DNA from: Lycorma delicatula
Lineage: Eukaryota > Arthropoda > Insecta > Hemiptera > Fulgoridae
Direction: 5' to 3'
Length of the DNA stretch: 64,000 nucleotides
NCBI RefSeq assembly: GCF_047948215.1
Contig: NC_134464.1
Location: forward strand, 6,520,001-6,584,000
The position numbers and the translations under genes are program-made. The notes under the pieces are model-generated. The model ran no database searches and was not told where the DNA came from. It saw only the letters and a list, made by a program, of their open reading frames with translations. This document shows positions 23,321-35,090 of this stretch, piece after piece. Within the stretch, counting starts at the first letter, position 1; each line of letters begins with the position of its first letter.

Positions 23321-24008
23321 TGAACTTTTTTTTTTACTAATCAACTGAGTCTTTTTAAGGTAAACTTTTGCCCATCTTCAGAATTTTTTAACGCATAGGA
23401 GCAATCAATTTTACCCATTTAAACTGGTGTTTTTGATAACAAAAAGGTAATTGCTTAAGACAGGTAGGGATAATAATTCCAATGATAAAAACTAAAGTAA
23501 TTAATAAACTGATTTTCATTATCTAATAAATTTAAATAATTGTTATAAATTTAGAAGATTGGTGGTTGATCGTATGTTGTACAGTGAAAATAAAACCTAG
23601 AAATAATTTTATTTATACACTTGATTCCTGTAGTGTTGAAAGTTAATGAGGCTACATTTAATAAAAAGTTCTGGTCATTTTCTAGAGATTTTAAATTTTA
23701 CTCATACGGTGTTAAAAGTTAACGAGCATACATTTTGCTAAAAATGTTTGACATGACCTTTTGGGCCATATTATTGATTAATGTTTTATTTAATTTACTT
23801 TGAAATTAAATTAATAGGGGTTATGTTAATTAAAGATTAATAAATTAAAAAAAAAAAAAAAACTGTAGTTCTGATATATTCTGGTATGAGAACTTCACGT
23901 GTAATTGTTGATCTGACTTTATTTACTTAGTAATAATCTCTTGTTTTGACTTTTTTCTTGTTATATTTTGCCAAAAATAAAATTAACTTTCACCATTTTT
24001 TTTTTTAG

Positions 24009-24176
24009 GTTCTCAATAAACCAGAGAATTGTTGTGGATTGCAAGAAATTGAAGTGAGGCAGATTATTATGGATATAAAAAATGCAATAGCTTATTTACA
24101 CAGCCAAAAAATTACTCATCGTGACTTAAAACCAGAAAATATTGTGTTACAACCTGATGAAAATACTCCTGGTTGT
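24009..24176 (+). CDS. IKBKB: IkappaB kinase (IKK-beta-like), catalytic-loop exon
   Basis: IKK phosphorylates IkappaB proteins in the cytoplasm, freeing NF-kappaB/Rel factors in the Toll/IMD-type immune pathways. This 56-codon exon, phase 0 at both ends, starts VLNKPENCCGL, a signature of the IKK alphaC-D region, and contains the catalytic loop HRDLKPEN (exon residues 37-44, with the catalytic Asp at 39). The acceptor is TTTTTTAG at 24001-24008. The donor is GTCAGT at 24177; it was chosen because it is the only nearby GT that keeps frame with the next exon. Other GTs at 24075-24082 scale shifts (for example GTATAA at 24181) would create an immediate stop. An N-lobe must lie upstream, unseen here. 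Insects usually have one canonical IKK-beta (ird5 in Drosophila); alpha versus beta cannot be settled from these exons. Confidence 0.93.
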
Positions 24177-25250
24177 GTCAGTATAATCTCATATTATAAT
24201 TTTATTTTTATGTACTCATTTGAATATACTATTTTTAGTTAGTTATGTACAATATAATTAATTTTCTGCCATCCTCCTCTTTCTTACTTCTTTTTTAATA
24301 AAACCTTTCTTCTCTATAACAGTTTTTATATTTTGTATTGTGGCTATTAAACATAAATATTACTAATCAGGCTTCCCAAATTTGTAAGACTTTTGACTTT
24401 TTTATTTCTTTTTGATCTTAGATCGATGTTCCTTATAACTTCTTTCTTAGAATTCTAACATTTCATTACATATATAAGGTGTCATAAGGTAATAGATGAT
24501 TTGAACTCCTTTCAGTCTGTGCCATAAAAGATGCTCTTAGGTAATAAATGAACTGATATTGGGCAGATAAATTTCTTTGATTTGAGTTGATTTCTTGTAA
24601 TAAGTACTAATTTTTTCATTTTAGACATCTTACAAATAAGGAGTTTTTGAAATCTGGTATTCATTAAAGTGAAGTTTTCTTTTTCATCCAAGTGGATAAA
24701 ATTGCTATTGTGGATGAATCTTTTATTTTCTTTTTTTAAATAAGATTGTATCTAGAAAACCTTTTAGCAACCTTGAAAAGTGTAAAATCGGTTATCCAGT
24801 GCCCTTTGAAATTATACACTGCCTTCAATATGGTTCACTTTGAATATGGTATATTTTTATCTCTTATTCAAATAAAGAGCAATATCTGAAACAAGGTTTA
24901 CAGAAAAAAATAAACAGGATTATACTGTTAAAGACAAGCCTGGAAAATAGCTGTCAGATGATGTTGATTTTTCTTTTAGACAATTATGGTATACTCAGTT
25001 ATGGTATTTTTATATGATCAGCAAAGTGTAACTTCTCATTATGTTTGGTAAAACCCAGATTATGCAGCAGTTTGCAGTTTCTAGCTGTTAGGATAAATTT
25101 TATAATCCCCTTTATATTTTTCTACATTGTGAACTTTAAAATGCTGAAAAAATTCAGGCTTCTAACTCTCATTATAAAAATCAACTAAGTGGCGTTCCAT
25201 TTATATAATATTTTTGAGTTCTTAGTATATACAATATTTTAGTTGTTCAG
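24177..25250. other. Intron sequence, AT-rich
   Basis: First part of the 8741-bp intron between the catalytic-loop and activation-loop exons. No coding similarity or repeat ends recognised before the R1-clade fragment that starts near 25255. Confidence 0.6.
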
Positions 25251-25254
25251 TGAA

Positions 25255-26810
25255 TATAATCCTGTCTAAAGGTTGTCCACAGAGCAGTTTTCTAGTTCTA
25301 CTCATCTGGGTAGTTGAGTTTGATTCTCTCATGGGATTGCATATGCCCAGTGGCTGTCGCATTGTGGCTTATGCCGATGATGGTTTGCTGCTGGTCGAGG
25401 GCAACTTGTGTGCCGAGATAGAGCTCAGAGTGACGCAGGCATGTAAGGTACTAAGGTTGTGGAGTCTTCAGTATAAGATGGTTTTCAGTGTAGAGTAAAC
25501 CACTATGATGTTCTTGAAGGGTCTTCTAGCTGCAACCCGTCATCCGCGGGTGGTAATGGACAGCCTTCCAATTAGGTATGTTACAGTTCAGAAGTATCTG
25601 GGTGTTATCCTTGATGAGAGACTTCTCTTCAAGGAACGCCTCCAGTTTGTAGTGAAGAAGGCCATTGATGCTATCTTCGATGTCCGTAGAGTCATTCATT
25701 CCGATTGGGGGGTTGAACCATCGTACCATGCGTATTCTTTACAAAGGTGTTTGTGAAGCCATTATGTTGTTCACTGCGCCCATCTGGGTTCATCGTTTAC
25801 AGTTCCAAAGTTATAGGGACATTCTTTTGCGAGCCCAGCGTCTTCTATTGCTAGCTGTTGTCGGCAGCTACAGAACTGTCTCGTGAGAGGCAGTCACTGT
25901 GATCACTGGCATAAAACTCCTGGACATCTTGGCTACGAAATGTAGCCAGCGGTATATTTATAAGAAGGGAGGCCTTCTAACATCAGGGAGTATGCGGGAA
26001 ATTGAAGATCAAGGCTTTGACTCAAGGCAAGCTAGGTGGGATGATTCTTGTACTGGTCGATACATGCATCGTATTTTTCCAAATGTTAGAGAGTTGCGAG
26101 TGATTAGCTGGGTTTCCCACAATCAGCATATTATTCAATTTCTTTCAGGACATGGTGCTTGCTTTTAGGGATAGTTTGGCTAGGTTTAGGTTAGTTGACT
26201 CCGGCTTGTGTCCGGACTGTAGGGTTGATGACATGGTGGACCATGCCCTGTATGTCTGTCCTCAGTACATAGCTGAGCGTACCGGAGTTGTAAGAGAACT
26301 CAAGAGAGTTAACTCCTTCTTTGATCTGTGGGTCAACTGGAGGACTCGCAGAGACTGGGTAGTTGTTGCTGGCTTCCTTTGCTCTTTGCTTCCTTGCCCT
26401 GCGCAGGACGGCCGAAGGGATCTCGTAGAGTAGGAACCTGGGTAGCTAGGGTCTGCCTGGACAGTTGATTGGCCGAAGGTAGGCATTTTGGCAGCGAGCC
26501 ACGGTTAGTCAGATAAGAGGTGTCAATAATTGTAAAGCTGTCGGCGGAGCGGCGACTGCACTGCTGAAGGGCATGGGACACCATGCAGTTGTTAGGTGTA
26601 GTGGCATCTCGACAATAGTTTATTGTGGTGAATGTCATGCGGGACTCTGTGATGGAGCCAAGTGGTAGAAAGGGGTCTGTCCGCCTCTCCCTAGTGGACC
26701 AGACCGGAGTTCATAGTTTAACTTAAGTCAGGGGTTTATTAAACCGTAAGCTGAGTTTCACTAAGAGAATTAGGACTAAATTTAGTTGTTTGTGTACATT
26801 CCCCAGTTTC
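25255..26810 (+). mobile_element. R1-clade non-LTR element A, 5'-truncated RT
   Basis: Starts abruptly inside the RT at GCPQSSFLVLLIW (a decayed GCPQGSVLGP motif, about 25266-25310). It keeps an intact VAYADDGLLLVEG (25360-25400) and the thumb IRYVTVQKYLGVILDERLLF (25570-25630), then APIWVHRLQFQ and the SYRTVS block. The C-terminal Cys/His finger CPDCRVDDMVDHALYVCPQY is at 26210-26270. Frames change at about 25500, 25740 and 25890. The 3' UTR ends near 26790, where it shares CTAAG.GAA.TAGGA with copy B at 30805-30822. It is closely related to copy B but better conserved in the RT. Confidence 0.82.
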
Positions 26811-26859
26811 ACAATCTTGATGTCTGAGAACTGTTACAATGGTTTTGCACTCTTATTGT

Positions 26860-29800
26860 CTAGATGATTCATTTCCATTTCATGGGGATTCAGAGTGTTT
26901 TGGCGCACTATTTGTTCGAGCAAAGAGGCCTTTACCCTTAGTCCTGCTCGCTCTCTTTTAGAGCAGGGGCCGTAATCTATAATTGTGTGTTGATTTGATT
27001 TCACACATTTGATCCAGTAGCGGCGAAGAGGTGCAGAGTGACAGCAGAATACAGAAGATCTCCAGTTGCCTGTGGCTCGCTGCGGGTAATTGTCACACTT
27101 GTGAGCTTTTGCCCAATATATCTGGATAGAAGGAATACAGCGAGCAGTTTGTTCATATACAGTTAGGTCAGGGTATCTCTGATCATGACCGATGTTAGGG
27201 AGATAGGTAAGAAGCCTAGTCGTAGACAGGGGCCAGAGCTTTTTCCTTCGACCTCCTCGAACACTGGTTTGGACAATGATGGTTCAGAAGTAGATATACG
27301 GGTGACCATCCAGGAGGGTATAACCCCCTCATTGAAGAGTTTTTGCAAGCTGGGGGCAGGCCTCGCAGCTCTGCTCCATTGGCCCATGGCTCCGTTTGGC
27401 AGAACCAGAACCACCCTGGCACTAATGCAGCCGTGTATATATGCTGAGGTGGAGGGGTGGACGTGAAACCAGCCAGTTCAAGAAACGTGAGGTTGCATTT
27501 GTCAGCAGAGCGAAGCACTCGACTGTGTTCAGCAGTCAGGTGAAAAAAGACGTCCAGGTTGCTCTTCGGGGTGACCGGAAAGGTCTTAAAATCAGGAACA
27601 TCAAAGAGACTGGCAAGAGATTAGTTGTGGTAGCGGATGATACAGAGACCATTCAGGCAATTAGAGATTCCATGGCTGTTAAGCAATTGAATGTAAAAAT
27701 AGTCCCGAAGTGGACGTGTAGGTCCTGTATTATAGTTTATGATATTGATTGTAACCTTACCAATGAAGATGTCTTGTCCGTCATTAGGGAGCAGAACACC
27801 GATTTGGATGAAGCCGTCTTCTGGCAAGACTCCAGGTTGGTCTTTAAAATGGGTAGGCGTGATACTCAGGAATATCATGGAGCCTTTGAGTTAAGTTCTG
27901 GTCTCTTACCTAGCGAGATAGGATAGGATCCTTCGTATTGTGGGTAATGGTCCAATCCTTATTGGTGCCGATGTTAATGCGAAGTCGCTTTTCTAGCACA
28001 GTGGGATCATGGCAGTGGCTTAACTGACAGTTTCATTGCACAGAACAATTTTGAGGTTTTAATGTTGCAGACCAGTTGGCCACTTTTTCGGTACGGTTAA
28101 TGTCCATTAACCTTTTCATGAAGGGCCTTTTCATGTAAAAATATTGACATCACCATTGGTAGGGACATCCCTGGCAGGGTCCTTGACTGGTCTGTGGTGT
28201 ACGACTATTCTAACAATCATCAGTTGATACTTTTTGAAATAGGGGATGAGGGACACTTTTCTGTTTACTGGGGGCACTTCCTGCATAGAAAGATGGACTG
28301 GCAAATAACTGCCCTCTTTGTTGGAGTTCAGACTAGAGGTTTTTTCTTGAAACCTTGACGGCCTGCTATTAGATGTCCTGGCAGAAAATTTCACTTCTGC
28401 AGTGGTGGTGGCAGCAGCTGAAGCTGCTATTCCTAGAGGTACTGGCCGGGAACGTATATCTGGTTAGTGGTCTCGGAATCTGACAGCAATGAAGCAGTCT
28501 GTGTGTCGACTCAGAAGGGCTGCACAATGAGAGGGTGATCCCGATCGGCATGCAGCCCTAACTGCGGATTACCGCAGAACAAGGGTTAGGTACTTTCAGA
28601 GGATTAGGTGCTCCAAGTGTTATTCCTGGTGCTCCTTCGTTCAGGTGCAAGGGAATAGCAACCCTTGGGGTGTTGTCTATAGAGCCCTTGGACATAAGTG
28701 CAGGAAACATCTCTTGTCAGCTTTGTCAACCCGTGAGGGTGTGGTAATTGATAAGGACTGTGTCCTTAATATTTTGCTGAATGATTTGGTCCTACATTTG
28801 CAGTCACAAACAGTGCTGTCAAATCTGGACAAGGCCCAGGGTTTGCGCTTCTGCGGTTTTAGTCAGTTAGTTTGAGGGAATCATGTTAGGTTGGATGTGA
28901 AGTTGTTCATTTGTGGCCTATGCGAAGGCAAAATTGGATTTATATTTTACTGATGCAAATGTCTGCTGAGGCATTTCCATCGGTGGCATCCTGACCAACG
29001 CCTGGTTGATGACTATGAGATGTAATAAGTTAGAGGGTTTAAAGATGACCTCTGGTAAAACCTCAGGGCTTAGAACGGTTGGGGTGGTGTGGCGACCGGT
29101 AATGCCACAAGGTGGATGTCTTCCTCCTACAGGGTTGGGATGTTCAATGAATATGTAATGAGATTGAGACTCTCTCGAGCTATTTCAGCAACAGAACCGT
29201 CGTCCTTCATGACAGTGGCTCAGATGTAGGAAAGACACTGTTAAAAGGTTGTCCACATGGCAGTGTTCTAGATCCACTCGTCTGGGTCATTGAGTTCGAC
29301 TCTAATGCCGTTGGGGATGCCCAGTGACTGCTGCATTGTGGCTTATGCCAACGATCGGTTGCTACTGGTTGAGTTTAACTTATGTACTGAGATAGAACTT
29401 AGTGACAGGCATGCAAGGTAGTAAGGTTGTGGAGTCTTCAGCATTAAATAGTTTTCAGTGCTTCTTAAAAGTCATCTAGCAGCGACCCGTCATCTGCGGG
29501 TTGTAATGGACGGTCTTCCAATTAGGTATGTCACCATTCAGAAATATCTGAGTGTCAACCTTGATGAGGGATTTCAATTCAGGGAGCATCTTCAGTTTGT
29601 CGCAAGGAATGCTATTGATGCCCTCTTTGGTGTTTGTAGAGTCATCCATCCCGATTGGGGGTTGAATTATCGTACCATGTGTATTCTTTACCAAGATGTA
29701 TGCAAGGCCATAATGTGTATGCTGCACCCATCTGGGTTCATCGTTTACAGTTCCAATGTTATAGGGACATTTTATTGCGAGCCCAGCATCTTCTATTGTT

Positions 29801-30830
29801 AGCTGTTGTTGGGGGGCCTATATAATTGTCTCGAGAGAGGCAGTCTCTGTGATTGCCAGGCTAAAACCCATTGACATTCTAGCTACGGAACATAGCAGTG
29901 CGGTATGTGTCTAAGAAGGGAGGCCTTCTTGGGCATATCTGAGAGATTGAAGACCAAAGGTTTTGACTCTTGGCAAGTTAGGTGGAACGATTCTTCTATT
30001 GGTCGATACATGCATGCTGTATTTCCATATGTTAGGGAGCTGCAAACAATTAGATGGGTCTCCCCCAATTGGTACACAACTCAATTCCTTTCAGGACATG
30101 GTGCATCTAGGAATAGTTTGCTAGGTTTGGTTTGGCTGATTCGGGCTTGTGCCTGGACTGTAGGGTTGATGACACTGCAGACCATGTCCTTTATGTTTGT
30201 CCCTGGTATAAGGCTGAATGTACCAGAGTTGTTAGGGAACTCAAGAGATTGAATTTCTTTCTGGAGACTTTCTGGAACTGGAGACTTGCAGAGAATGGTC
30301 TATCGTGGATGGCTTCCTCTGTTTCGTTGCCTTGAGCAGAATGGCTGAAGCGGTATAGTAGAGTAGCACCCCAGATGGCTAGGAACCACCTGGGCAGTTG
30401 ATTGGCTGAAGGTAAGCGTGTTGGCTTTGAGCCATGCATAGTAAAGTAAAGATGATTATAGTTGAAATGTTAGCTGTCAGCGGAACGACAACTGCACTGC
30501 CAAGGGTATGGGTAACCATGCAGCCATGAGGTGTATCATAGTTTTGATGAGGGCAGTTTTTGAATGAGCAAGTATCACTGTCTGTGGGATAGTGACTGTA
30601 CTGCCAAGGGCAGATTCCCATGCAGGCGTGAGGTGTAGTGGCATCTTGACGATGGTAGTAAGTGAAATTAAATGTCGTGCGGGACTCTGTGATGGAGCTG
30701 AGTGGGAGTAGGGGCTCTGTCTGCTTCTGGTAGACCAGACCAGAGTCCATAATGAAACCAAGTCAGGGGTATGAACTGAAGTTGAGTTCACTAAGGGAAC
30801 TAGGAATTAATTTCATTGTTGCAAACAACA
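26860..30830 (+). mobile_element. R1-clade non-LTR element B, near full span, internally deleted
   Basis: The gag opens at ATG 27185 and, after a frame change, continues in 27441-27926 with conserved ORF1 blocks such as TGKRLVVVADDTETIQAIRD and the end of that domain, LVFKMGRRDTQEYHGAFE. The zinc knuckles and the N-terminal endonuclease expected next are missing; within about 50 bp the sequence is already at ILIGADVNAKS (endonuclease GDFNAKS-type motif, about 27955-27990). DIPGR..DWSVVYDYSNN (about 28160-28215), the NPWGVVYRALG linker (28663-28695), GCPHGSVLDPLVW (29248-29290) and a YADD box changed to YAND (about 29344) follow. The C-terminal finger CLDCRVDDTADHVLYVCPWY is at 30144-30206. 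The RT N-terminal region is scrambled. Stops throughout. Confidence 0.8.
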
Positions 30831-32917
30831 TTTTTGGTGGTATGTTATTATTCAGTTGCCTTGAATTTATGAGATATTTACACATGAATTGGCTCTATAA
30901 AATGTAGAACTAGGCATGGGGTTTGTGCTTCTGTGAACTCGGTTAGCTATTTCAGAGGGCAACGATGTAGGACATTCAAGATGTCCAGATGACCATTAGT
31001 ATTAATCAGGATAGCTGGATTGAAGAAATGATAAACAATAGTTATTTTTGGGGGTCAAGCTGTATGATAAACGGGAATTTTAAATGTGAAAGGTCTTGTG
31101 TAGAAACAAAATTGGCAGTCTTTAAGTGATAAAGCGATCTACTTACATTTCAATGCTGAGTTACTTACGTGAAACCTGGACACTACCTTGACAGATTAGA
31201 CATAAATTATTAACTTAGATAATTAATTCTATAACTCTTTTTTTGAGAATTTTTGATAAGACCAGTCAGGCCTACATATCTAATCTGAACAGTAGGTGGT
31301 CAAAAACAGAAGATGGAGAAATCGCAGCCAAGATAGCTGTTGTGTGTCTTACGAATTAGTGATGAAAGTCTACTTTGAAGAGTTTGGATTTGAGGGGTTA
31401 GGATTTGGGTTTGGATATGTTCAGAAAAAGGGAAAAGGATAGCTAGTGACCTACTGATCCATCCAGAAAAGGATGGAAAGTTCTCCTGACCTTGATGCTT
31501 AGTGGTAAAGAGCGTGTGACTAAGCATGTTTCAATACTAATTACTCTTTACATTGATGCACTTTATTCATCATTTAATGACCTTTTGAATTCCATTGTAT
31601 AAAAAACTTTTCAGTCTCATTTGTAGATAATTTTGCAGAGCTTCAGACAATTTTGGTTAGTCAGTATTTAAGGTTCTTCAGAAGCAAGTTCACGCTTCTT
31701 TATTTATGCTTATCTTCACCTTTTACATCTCAATTTGTACCTGATTATATTCAGATTTTATTAAGCGTTTGCTACTATGAAATAAAAAATGAATAGATAA
31801 ATTAGTTTGATTTAGACTTTCAGCCTCTTAGCTCTTCTTTCAGTAGGCACAATAAGATAAAAATCGCTTGAAGCCAGTCTATGTATAAATCACACAGTAC
31901 TCTAAGGTTGATGGTCCAATAACTCAAAACAGAAACTATGAAGACAAAGGATGTATTAATGGTATGAAGCAAAATGCTGTATTATTTAGATCTATTATGT
32001 TTCTTCGACTACTTTTGGCTTCAGTTATCATAGTAGCTCAATACTACAATCTTTATTCTCTATTTTTTCTATAGATATGAAATAAATGTAAACCTCAGAA
32101 TACTGTTTTCAATTTTCATAGAGAAATGCGAGTAGATTTTTATTTGTTCTTAGAAATAATGGATTTTTTCACTTTAAACCTTACAGCTTACCCTCAGGAT
32201 GAAAGTGTTTGGACCCATTTCTTGTCTGGTCATTACTTGTGTAACAAATAAATTTTGTATACATTTATATTGTTTCAAATAAGTTCTTTGAAATTATCAA
32301 ATTATTTTGCATTTCATACCTTTCATTTCATTTTTACCAGAATAAAATTTTTGAAACATTAATGATTGAATGTAATCGATAGAAAATCCAGAGAAACAGT
32401 TCTTGATTCATTTGCAATTTCATCAATTTTTAATTGCATGTTAAAAGAATCTGTCATTCAACAGCTTTGGTTATAATTGGTCTGTGAAGGAGAAAGCCTG
32501 CCTCAATGCTGTTCATCATAGAGAAAGATCCAGCCATTTTTAAAATATCCAGTCTGCTCATATATTTTATGACTATCACTGTACTCTTTTTTGTAAATTC
32601 GCAGGTCTCATAGCTTTCAAATGAAGAAGACTGTATTGTTGTTGCCGTTTCTTCCTGGATACAGACAGACAGCAGAGTCTAATTATGCTTATTAATATAA
32701 TATCTTTTATCATAGTAAGAAAGAGGTAAATAATTGATCATTTATTTAGGTATATGCAGAGTATATGCAACAAAATTACTAACAGAAGCTACTATTTAAA
32801 AATTAAAAAAGCCTTCTTACATTTTGTCTTTCCTCATAATAATTATAAGTTACATTCTTAATGTATTTATGATCGTTGGTAAAGCTAAATAAAATAATTT
32901 CAAACTATTAATTTCAG
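30831..32917. other. Intron sequence; possible decayed SINE near 31490
   Basis: AT-rich intron tail. At 31489-31545 the plus strand reads TGATGCTTAGTGGTAAAGAG (tRNA A-box-like), followed about 30 bases on by GTTTCAATACT (B-box-like), so a tRNA-derived SINE head is possible. Nothing else is recognised. Confidence 0.4.
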
Positions 32918-33033
32918 GTAATTTATAAATTGATTGATCTTGGTTATGCCAAAGAACTGGATCAATCAAGTATTTGTAATTCATTTGTTGGTACCCTCCA
33001 ATATCTTGCACCTGAACTATTTTTAAATACTCA
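32918..33033 (+). CDS. IKBKB: IkappaB kinase, DLG and activation-loop exon
   Basis: 116 bp, phase 0 at the start and 2 at the end. The acceptor is ATTTCAG at 32911-32917 and the donor GTGAGT at 33034. It reads [15 protein letters not shown], the DLG form of the magnesium-binding motif typical of IKKs, and then [19 protein letters not shown]. The activation loop therefore keeps the SxxxS pair: codons 32969-32971 and 32981-32983 align with Ser177 and Ser181 of human IKK-beta, whose phosphorylation switches the kinase on. The intervening Cys (32975-32977) aligns with Cys179. The APE-type end of the loop is present. Intact codons with no stops show that this is a functional exon rather than a relic. 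Confidence 0.95.
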
Positions 33034-33220
33034 GTGAGTAACATTTTCATATTATTTTTAAATTTAAATTTTTGTTTTCTTTTATGTTTTTTGATGTTAT
33101 TTATATTATCTTTTTTAGTAAATATAAACTTTTTAAATCTATTTATTAGGTATACTTCTTTTTGGAAATTAAAAATTTGATATTTGTATTGTTTTGTGTT
33201 TATTAAATGTAATAAAATTT
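33034..33220. other. Intron sequence
   Basis: AT-rich start of the 10.7-kb intron; no features seen before the SINE. Confidence 0.6.
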
Positions 33221-33221
33221 A

Positions 33222-33378
33222 TTTATTTATTTTTCTCCACTAATAATCCCAGTTTCAGTTATATACGTCGATAAGAAATTAATTTTGTAGCGCATGAAAA
33301 AATGTCATGTTTGAGTGGATTTCAAATCTAGAACCTGTTGTATGAAAAGGCAGGTTACTATCACTCTGCCAAGAAGGT
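33222..33378 (-). mobile_element. tRNA-derived SINE
   Basis: Minus-strand head CTTCTTGGCAGAGTGATAG (33376 downward) matches a tRNA A box (TGGCAGAGTGATAG). It is followed about 30 bases later by GGTTCTAGATTTGAAATCC (33335-33317), a slightly decayed B box. Together they form an internal RNA polymerase III promoter. The body continues through CTGAAACTGGGATTATTAGT and ends in an AT-rich (AAATAAATAAATAAA) tail near 33222-33236. The folded tRNA is not intact, so this is a SINE and not a functional tRNA gene. No clear target duplication found. Confidence 0.65.
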
Positions 33379-33689
33379 AAGCATAGTGTCTATGAATGTT
33401 TAAGCACTGAACTCTGTAAAAGAATACCTTAATTTTCAGATTTACTTGTAAATAATAATGTTTTTTGTAAAATGAATTTTGTTCAGCTTATTCTAAGGGT
33501 CAATTTTTCATTTATTTTACCGCATTACTCACATTTTCTTTTTAGCATTTTTTCATTTACTGCATCTTGAATTAAGTAATTGTTACTTCGTATTATTTCT
33601 AAATTCTCTGTTTATATTATATCGTTGTTATTTTATAAGAGGCATGTTTTTAATGTAAGGTTTGTCTTGAATTTGCCACCTATGACAAA

Positions 33690-35090
33690 TGTAATCAGAT
33701 AGTGCTTGCATGGCTGCTTAACAAACATTAAACGGATTACATCAAAATCAAAACATACAGTTGTGTACCCTAACTTGCAATCTGCAATAAGACCGGTTCC
33801 ACACTGCGAAGAATTGCCCATACCTAAGCCTCCAGAACATTTGACATTAGATGAAAAGAGCTCAGAGTCTAATGGAAGTAAGCAAAAAAAGAAACAGATT
33901 CTGGTGATACAACTTTTGAACAAAGCAGTTCATCTGAGCCTCATTTACTGACTCAAGAAAATCTTAACGATCTCATATGAGATTTAAAGTTATCCAAAAA
34001 ACAGTCTGAAATGCTTCCTGGCTAAAAGGATGGAATCTTCTTCAAAAGAATACAAAAGTATGTTATTTATCGTAATTGTCATTTTGAATTTAAAGCCTAT
34101 TTTTCTGAACAAAACGGCTTAATGTTTTGTAATGACATTTCTTCTCTTATGGAGAGATTTTATAGTGAACATAACCCAACAGAATAGCGCTTGTTCATTG
34201 ATTCCTCTAAAGTTAGTTTAAAAGCTGTACTTATGCATAATGGCATTAAGTTCCCATCAGTACCTTTGGCTTACTCTGCTAGTATGAAAGAAACATATGA
34301 AAACTTTAAATTTATATTGGAAAAGGTTCAATATGCAGTATATGAATAGAATATTTGTAATCATTTGAAGGTAACTGCACTTATCCTTGATCTGCAGCTT
34401 GGTTACACAAAGTACTGTTGTTTTTTGTATGAATGGGATAATAGGATCAATAAAAACCATTTCATTAAAAAAGAATGACCTAAATGCGAATCATTCATTT
34501 CTGAACTGAAAAATGTGAAACATGACCCATTGTGTAATTCTAAAAATGTGTATCTACCTCCGTTACATATCAAAGTAGGATTAATGAAGAATTTCATCAA
34601 GGCCATGGACAATACTCTTGGTTTAATGTACTTAAAACAGAAGTTTCCTAAAATTAGTGATGCAAAAATTAAAGAAGGAATATTTGTGGATCCACAAATA
34701 CAATCGATCACTGATGCATGATGAAAAGTTTGAGGAATTGTTGAATCCACTGGAGAAAGCAGCTTGGTAAGCTTTCAAAAATGCTACCCAAAAATGAGTT
34801 TTTTGGGGAATCAAAAGGTGGAAAATTGTTGTGATATTGTCAACGATCTTATACAAATTTGAGTTGTGATATGCCCTTAAAAGTACACTTCCTGCATTGG
34901 CACCTAGATTTCTTCCTGGAAAATCTTGGTGCAGTTAGTGATGAGCATGGGGAACACTTTCATCAGGAGATTTCAACTACGGAAAAGAGGTAAGGCAAAT
35001 GGAATCCTAATATGCTGGCCGATTATTGTTAGACCATCAAGAGGGATGCTCCACAGGTGAAATATAGCAGAAAATGATTATTTCTTACTT
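33690..35090 (+). pseudogene. Relic of an uncharacterised multicopy arthropod protein family
   Basis: Several plus-strand blocks in order, separated by stops and frame changes: RPVPHCEELPIPKPPEHL (33793-33846), a segment with LFIDSSKVSLKAVLMHNG (about 34192-34245), LDLQLGYTKYCCFLYEWD (about 34388-34440), VYLPPLHIKVGLMKNFIKA (34548-34605), KFPKISDAKIKEGIFVDPQI (34641-34700) and ENLGAVSDEHGEHFHQEIST (34920-34980), then LADYC. I recognise the pattern as a family often annotated only as uncharacterized protein in arthropods and cnidarians, many-copied and transposon-like. I know no catalytic function for it. The copy is dead. Confidence is for family membership, not function. Confidence 0.6.
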
